DNA of 64,000 bases from Tretioscincus oriximinensis (lineage: Eukaryota; Chordata; Lepidosauria; Squamata; Gymnophthalmidae): contig JAJVDF010000460.1 of the NCBI GenBank assembly GCA_022410635.1, positions 248,001-312,000 on the forward strand, in the 5' to 3' direction. Below the pieces are notes generated by a model. It worked only from the letters and a program-made list of their open reading frames with translations, had not been told where the DNA came from and made no database searches. A program made the position numbers and the translations under genes. Shown in pieces: positions 58,501 to 64,000 of the stretch. Numbering within the stretch: position 1 is the first letter of the stretch; each line of letters begins with the position of its first letter.

Positions 58501-58960
58501 CTGCTTTTTCTGAGCCATGCGTATGGCATCAGGGACCTGGCAGGGTGGTGTCTGTGTCCTGTTCAAGCCCACGTGGATCTGCTACTTCTGAGAAGACATG
58601 CATGCCAGGCCTGCTGCATCTGACCACACCACAATGACATCCTGCTTCTTCTTCAGAAAAAAGCAGACCATCTTTATAATACAGATGGAAGTAACAGGGA
58701 GGACCATTCGCCGCTTGCTGGCTAGCTCCACATTCATTTTGAAGCAAAAGGCAGCATTCCGCACTCAGGAGAGACTTCAAAGATGAGTTTATGATGCTGT
58801 CTGAATAGTACATACCTTTTGCAGTCATGTCCATGCTCACACCAATCTGGATTAGTATTAATGCCAGACAGACAAAATGGACTTTTTATCAGATTAATAA
58901 AGCTCTGCATAAAGGGCCTAAGAAAGAAGTTCATTATTGATTTGTTCGTCCTTCCTATTC
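58410..58960 (-). pseudogene. Possible decayed processed gene copy, unrecognised
   Basis: On the minus strand, a frame near 58582-58764 reads MVLPVTSICIIKMVCFFLKK. After one in-frame stop it continues to a Lys-rich end, DAIRMAQKKQKLKTKQQ, with a TAA inside the hairpin's left-hand base. The Lys-rich end and abrupt stop look like a real C-terminus, but I cannot name the family. It may equally be chance. Confidence 0.2.
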
Positions 58961-59959
58961 CTACTGTAAAAGACAGGTGCCAAAATACATTAAGGGTTTT
59001 TTAAGTTTCTTCCTTCTCCCAATATGCTTTGATCTGTTGTGGACCAGAACTGGATTTCTCCTCTTCAAATACCACCAAATCTCATTAGTGGTATGTAGTA
59101 CCTTTCTATTTGATAAGCATATTGGCATTCCTCTTGGCTTGTTCAGATTAAGCAGACATCTGGATATTTCAGCTATAGTAAATGCCCTAGAAGTTTGTGC
59201 CTATGGTGGCTGAAAATTTGGAAAAGAATGAGAAATGTTAAAAGTGCACAATTAGCTCATCACGATGCCCTGTAAGGAGCACATTTGGGAATATGTGAGC
59301 ATTGACAGCTACTGTTATACATCCTTTGTCCTCAGATATTGTTCAGAAGCTTTGTTGACCTTACTGTAGAGAACCCATTAGAATAAAATAGTGTTTGAAG
59401 CTACAACCCAAGGCACACAATCTGTTTGGAGTATGCAAGATGTCTCTGATATGGCAACATCTGCCCAACATGGCTTTCTACCCACTTCAAGTCTGGATGT
59501 AGGCCAAAGTACCATATGCAGCTCACAACATGCTTACATAAATGTATAATGGTCACTCTAGAGATTTTTTTTGTTATACATTAGCTATATAAAGGAAATA
59601 CACCACCAAGGTAAATATAAACTCATAACAAAAGTCGTAAGGAGAATCCCATTCCCGGATATCACTGGGATTTCCCAAATTACAAAAGTACAAACTATGT
59701 ACAAACAAAACAAAAGACAGAAAACTTAAAACACAATTACTACAATTCCCAAAAATATATGCTGACTATTTACAAACTATTTACAAATGGCATACCTTCC
59801 AAGCACTATTACCATTAGCCCCTTATCTCATACTGTTTGTGGACCTTGCAGGCAAAGCTGTGCTTCCTATTGTTGTGACGCAGGTACTATGGCAGCAAGA
59901 ACACCACATGTCCTAATGACATTTACTCTGAGTCTGGAAGTTTATCACGTATAAGTTAC
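58961..59959. other. Intergenic, nothing recognised
   Basis: No supported feature. Confidence 0.35.
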
Positions 59960-60322
59960 TTCTACTAAGAATGCAAGAGGACATAAGAGGGGTTCTGCTG
60001 AATCAGGACACAGTCCATCTTGTCCAGCATTCTGCCTCACACAATGGCCCACCAATTGCACTTGGGCGAACTCAAGCAAGAAGACCTTCACCCGTTCTTG
60101 ACTCCCTGCAAATGGTGTTGCCTTTTGCTCCATCCCAGAGGCAAATAGCAAAACGTAGAGGGAGGTGGCAGCAAAAGAGGTCCATCCTAATAGCTTTTGA
60201 TACACTGGGTTCTATGAATTTATATAATCCCACTTTAAAACTATCCAGGCTGCTAGCTGCCACCTCTTCTTCTGGAAGTAAACTCCAAAGACCAATGGCA
60301 GTGAAATGTCATTGATATGATG
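59960..60322 (-). mobile_element. CR1 LINE 3' end
   Basis: GAGGACATAAGAGGGGTTCT, CATCTTGTCCAGCATTCTGC, GACTCCCTGCAAATGGTGTT, CTATCCAGGCTGCTAGCTGC; reverse-strand CR1 tail. Confidence 0.8.
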
Positions 60323-60479
60323 CAGTTGAACTTTTCCAGCCCACAATGTGAATGCTGGGAAACTTTTTCTGCCCAGTTTTGAAGCTAAGCCCGTTTTGAA
60401 GCTGTGCATACCATCGAATGGACAGTTGCTATTCCACACACTCTCACCATACTATGCTGCCATGCCAAGCTCCTTGTTT

Positions 60480-60600
60480 GGAAGCATGCAGAAGTTACTG
60501 CTGGTTAAGTCAGATTCAGTTAAGATTAACTAAATCTGACTTATTCCACAATTGAAGATAAACTGAAGGAAGTTTAAAGTAAATGTGTGACCAAGGGCTT
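60480..60600. mobile_element. Family D element
   Basis: AGTCAGATTCAGTTAAGATT pairs loosely with AACTAAATCTGACTT. The right end AAAGTAAATGTGTGACCAAG is the inverted form of the 12092 left end. Confidence 0.45.
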
Positions 60601-60699
60601 GTAATGTTTTCATAAGGTAATAAAGCTGTTCAATTGCATGTATTTGTATGGATCGGTGATTTTAATGTTTAGCATGGCATGTGACAAAGAGTTAAATAA

Positions 60700-61695
60700 A
60701 TAAATGATTTTGTTGTTTTTACATTTTTTCCTTTTTTTATAGCTACTTTTATTGAGATTTTCACAAACTAACAAACATAAAGCAAGCCCAAAATTACAAA
60801 ACAACAAATAACATACATACCATACACATCGACCCTTTCCCCTCCCACTCAAACCCCCAGGATCAGAGTAGGAATAGATTAGACCATATCCTCTTCAAAC
60901 AGTCAACCTCAATTGAAGGATAAAAGCTATACTCTCTTTTAATATTATGTTCACCCTTGGATTGCCCAAAACACATATTTCCACCATTCTTTTCCATTTC
61001 TGAAACCATGTGGTTTTTACAGGAATATCCAGTAATCTCATCCTCTTTTCCCAAATGGCCTCCTGTAGAAGTATATCGGAGATGTAATCATACCATAACT
61101 GGACCGTCCAAGTACTCTTCTCCTTCCAGCCCCTTGCCACAACTATATGAGTGGCCCATATACCCCATTTAATAATGTTAGCAATATCCAATTGACAGTT
61201 AAGAGTATCTATTCTGTTCATAATCCAGAATTGAGTCGTCGTGGGGATATTAACATCCATTAGTAATTTTAATTCTAATTGTATCCTGTTCCTAAAATTA
61301 AGTACATCAGGACAATTTGCCCACATATGCAAATACATCCCCACAGTCGCACAACCATGCCAACAGTTGGGTGAAATCGCCACCATATGAGACAATTGGG
61401 TAGGGGTTTTATACCATTTTGTCTGTAACTTCTTCTCAACTTCCTTAAACTTAAACCAATTTGATTGTATTAACTTCTCTCTCCCAATATTTCCATTCAA
61501 CTTCCCCCAGTGTGAAATCTCCATTCCAACTATCCTTTATTTTTAACTGTCGTTCATATTCTTTATTAACTAATAATTCACATCTTTTTTCTCTTATTTT
61601 TTTTCTGTTAAATTGTACACAGTAGTGGAGTATGGTTTGCCACCAAAGCAAACCACACTTTGCATTCCAAAAGATTCCCTCCTATCTTTAAACGA
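60700..61695 (-). mobile_element. L1 LINE 3' fragment
   Basis: The plus strand starts with a T-rich stretch (60711-60740, the poly-A side), then a short 3' UTR. It then carries coding sequence on the minus strand up to about 61690. Confidence 0.7.
60895..61651 (-). pseudogene. L1 ORF2 C-terminal remnant
   Basis: The minus strand reads KTPTQLSHMVAISPNCWHGC and YLHMWANCPDVLNFRNRIQL. This is the L1 ORF2 C-terminal pattern KWY..P..L..M.....CW.C......HMWW.CP. A Lys/Arg-rich upstream part lies in another frame (61451-61651). The polymerase domain is absent and there are frameshifts, so it is inactive. Confidence 0.7.
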
Positions 61696-63574
61696 ATAAA
61701 AAGAGTATGTACATTCACAACACTTCTGGTCAATCAGTGAGCACCCTTATCCACAGAAGGACTCTGCAACATCACAGGACCTTGTCATGAGCATCTTGGA
61801 TGCCTCCTGACTACATAAGCTAAGTGTTGGGGAGGGTGGTAAGAGGTGGCGAAAGGGGTGGCTTTGGGGAGTGGGGGGCGTATTGTGGGAGGGGGGAAGA
61901 AGGCAAGAGGTATAGAGAGGAAGGGAAGAGAGGGAGAACAAAAACAGAGGACAGATATGCCAGGAGAATGGGGGAGGGGAGGAAGGGAGGGAAGACAGAG
62001 GGTGGTGGTGCAGCCCTTCCACAACCTAATAAAACACATCCACATTTTGGTGGAATGGGGGAGCTGCACAACCAGGCATTTGGCAGGCCATCCTGGTCAC
62101 CTAACACTTGGCTGCTCAGCCCATTTTGGTACATGATATTCTTTTGGGTTTGGAACCTGTGCAGTAGCAGCAGCAGGGAGATACCAAGGAGTTTACACAG
62201 CGTGTTTTAAAAAAATAGCTTTTTTGCTTGTTCTTTAATAATTCCATGCTTACTTGGGCTGTATCTCTTTTGTTCTGTTTTCTTAACATTCCACAACTTA
62301 GTTCCCTGGAGAATCGGTCATTTTGCCTTTGCAGTAGCCTGAAAGATGCTGCCCATTTTTTCTAGCAGAAAAAAGAGGTTTTAGATGTTACATTAAAGAG
62401 CACTGAAGTCCTAAAAGATAGATATCTTTTGCCTGGGGTTAGCAACTCCTGAGATTTCTGAAGCCAGGGCAGTACATTAACACCTTAGATTTAGGTAACA
62501 CACGGCTACAAGCAAGCATCTTTGGATGACAGAAGCAAATCAGACACTGCCTTTGTATGTCACATGGGATTACACCATTTTAGTGTTATGCCCTCTGGCT
62601 TTACAAATGTACCTGTGGTGCTCCAGAGGTTAGCAAGGAAGGAGGGGCTGGGTTAAAAATGAACTTACTATGGTTGTTGCTTGCTTGCTGTGGTTCACAC
62701 AGAAGCTAAGTGGTTTGATCTTGCTTTGGTTCCAAAAGTTTATAGAAACTCCTATAACAAAAAAAAGATAATAGAATACTGGTCATGCAGGCTGGTATCT
62801 ATTTTCTAGGGCTTTTCATGAAGGATTTTTATCAAGATGGTACTTACATCAGGCAGACTTCATCCCACAAGTTCATGCAAGTTCAGCAAACCACTTGCTA
62901 AAAAGCAGTGAATTTTTCAGCCACCGCTGTTTGTCTGATTACACAGCAGACTTTTCTAAAATCTGGGAAATGGGAAAATCCATTGCGAGAAAATGTTAAA
63001 TCTCATGAAAACATCTTAAAGGCTAGATGTAAAAGTTCATTGGCTCTCAGCTTGCAGAGAATGCTTGGAATTATAGTAAAATAAGCACAGCAATGACTCA
63101 TGGGACATGTGATGTCATGAGAATACAAGGAAATGTAATGGGGAAACAGGAAACAGCATGGGAAATTGAAGGTAGGTGGGGCAGAATTCTGAATGTGTTT
63201 CTCCAGATTTAAAACAAATAGTGAAACAAAACTGAAATGTTGTGGGGAGCCAGTCTACAGATTAACAAGGGATTAGTTATCTATGAGCCTCTTGACTAGC
63301 ATCTTAAGTCACCTAAAGAGTTTTTAAGTTGTTCAGTGCTCCACCAACAGATTTGCTAATCAAATCAAACATTATTAGTTCCTCACGGGGACAGATGATA
63401 CCAAAGTTCTGGCAGGAGAGTAGGTATTGTTACATGGCATTATCTAGGGCTCAAAATGCAGAAAGGGCCCTAAGGAAGCTGCTATCCACATGCCATTCCA
63501 GACTAGCACTAGTCCTGTCATGGTCTGTCTGATCCAGAATGACATGTGGACAGCAGGTTACTTGGACCTCTTTC
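61696..63574. other. Intergenic with a purine-rich tract
   Basis: 61825-62010 is G/A-biased on the plus strand with runs of G. 63480-63560 has a family A-like remnant (TCCACATGCCATTCCAGACT, GACATGTGGACAGCAGG). No gene supported. Confidence 0.4.
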
Positions 63575-63720
63575 TGGAAATATAAAAGGAGCCCTGCTGA
63601 ATTGGGCCACAGGCCGTTTATAGTCCAGGATTCTGTCCCACACAGCTGCTCATCAGCTTCAAAGAGAACCTAAAATTTGAAGTGCCCTTGACTCGGTCCC
63701 TTTCTGCATTATCTAATCTA
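63575..63720 (-). mobile_element. CR1 LINE 3' fragment (diverged)
   Basis: ATAAAAGGAGCCCTGCTGAA, TTGGGCCACAGGCCGTTTAT, AGGATTCTGTCCCACACAGC. An old reverse-strand CR1 tail. Confidence 0.65.
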
Positions 63721-64000
63721 AAGGTGAGTATTGTGAGTTAGACTAGTTAAACAGCCTGTTCTGGGGAAATGGAATGGGGTGTCTATCATCCCCCCCTCTC
63801 CATCTCTCCCTCCCCTATCCCTGCTGCTACGGCTCTCCTAGTTCTTCCACCCTCCATACAGTTTCTCCTTCCTGGCTCTTTTCCCTAACCTCCCACCCTG
63901 CATTGCCTTCTTGCCATTTTTTGAAGCACAGACCAATGTTTGGTGTCTACCAGCAGGATCAGACAGCTTCTGCCTTAGAGTGGAAGCTCCCTCTGAAGTT
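63721..64000. other. Intergenic, pyrimidine-rich
   Basis: C/T-rich sequence at about 63790-63910, no exon recognised; runs to the window edge. Confidence 0.35.

Overview
This window looks like nuclear DNA of a squamate or at least lepidosaurian reptile. It has a vertebrate gene with introns, and it is dense in repeats typical of that group: CR1, L2 and L1 retrotransposons, tRNA-derived SINEs with TAAA or AAT tails, mariner-like elements, and many short hairpin DNA transposons. The species cannot be named from the sequence alone.

The only intact protein-coding gene I can support is EOMES (eomesodermin/TBR2), a T-box transcription factor on the + strand. Six coding exons lie at 36974-37851, 39489-39643, 40216-40337, 40815-40973, 41267-41328 and 41792-42527. 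All junctions are GT-AG with matching phases, and together they encode 703 residues. A TATA box (36661), an inverted CCAAT pair, a GC box and a tandem SMAD-type motif lie upstream. The 3' UTR probably ends just after the AATAAA at 43408.

Layout. 1-1572: decayed L2-type LINE. 1573-28000: gene-poor sequence with SINEs, CR1 tails, microsatellites and hairpin elements. 28089-28436: mariner-like element holding a 42-bp tandem repeat. 28675-28838: perfect 164-bp palindrome. 28980-29950: LINE fragment on the minus strand. 30000-34000: little recognised. 34500-36390: nested hairpin elements and a GC-rich stretch with a 180-N gap. 36500-43430: EOMES. 44330-52000: a very dense cluster of hairpin elements around a decayed CR1. 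52130-52640: CpG-rich block with no recognised gene. 52640-64000: hairpin repeat, CR1 fragments and an L1 fragment.

The most unusual theme is a set of short fold-back elements, called families A to F here. A, B, C, D and F have different interiors but similar ends, roughly TAA|GGC...GCC|TTA. Several show 3-bp target duplications, which resembles PIF/Harbinger-type non-autonomous transposons. They crowd around EOMES, sit within 300 bp of its promoter and are nested in one another. No bacterial system, CRISPR array, or tRNA or rRNA gene was seen.
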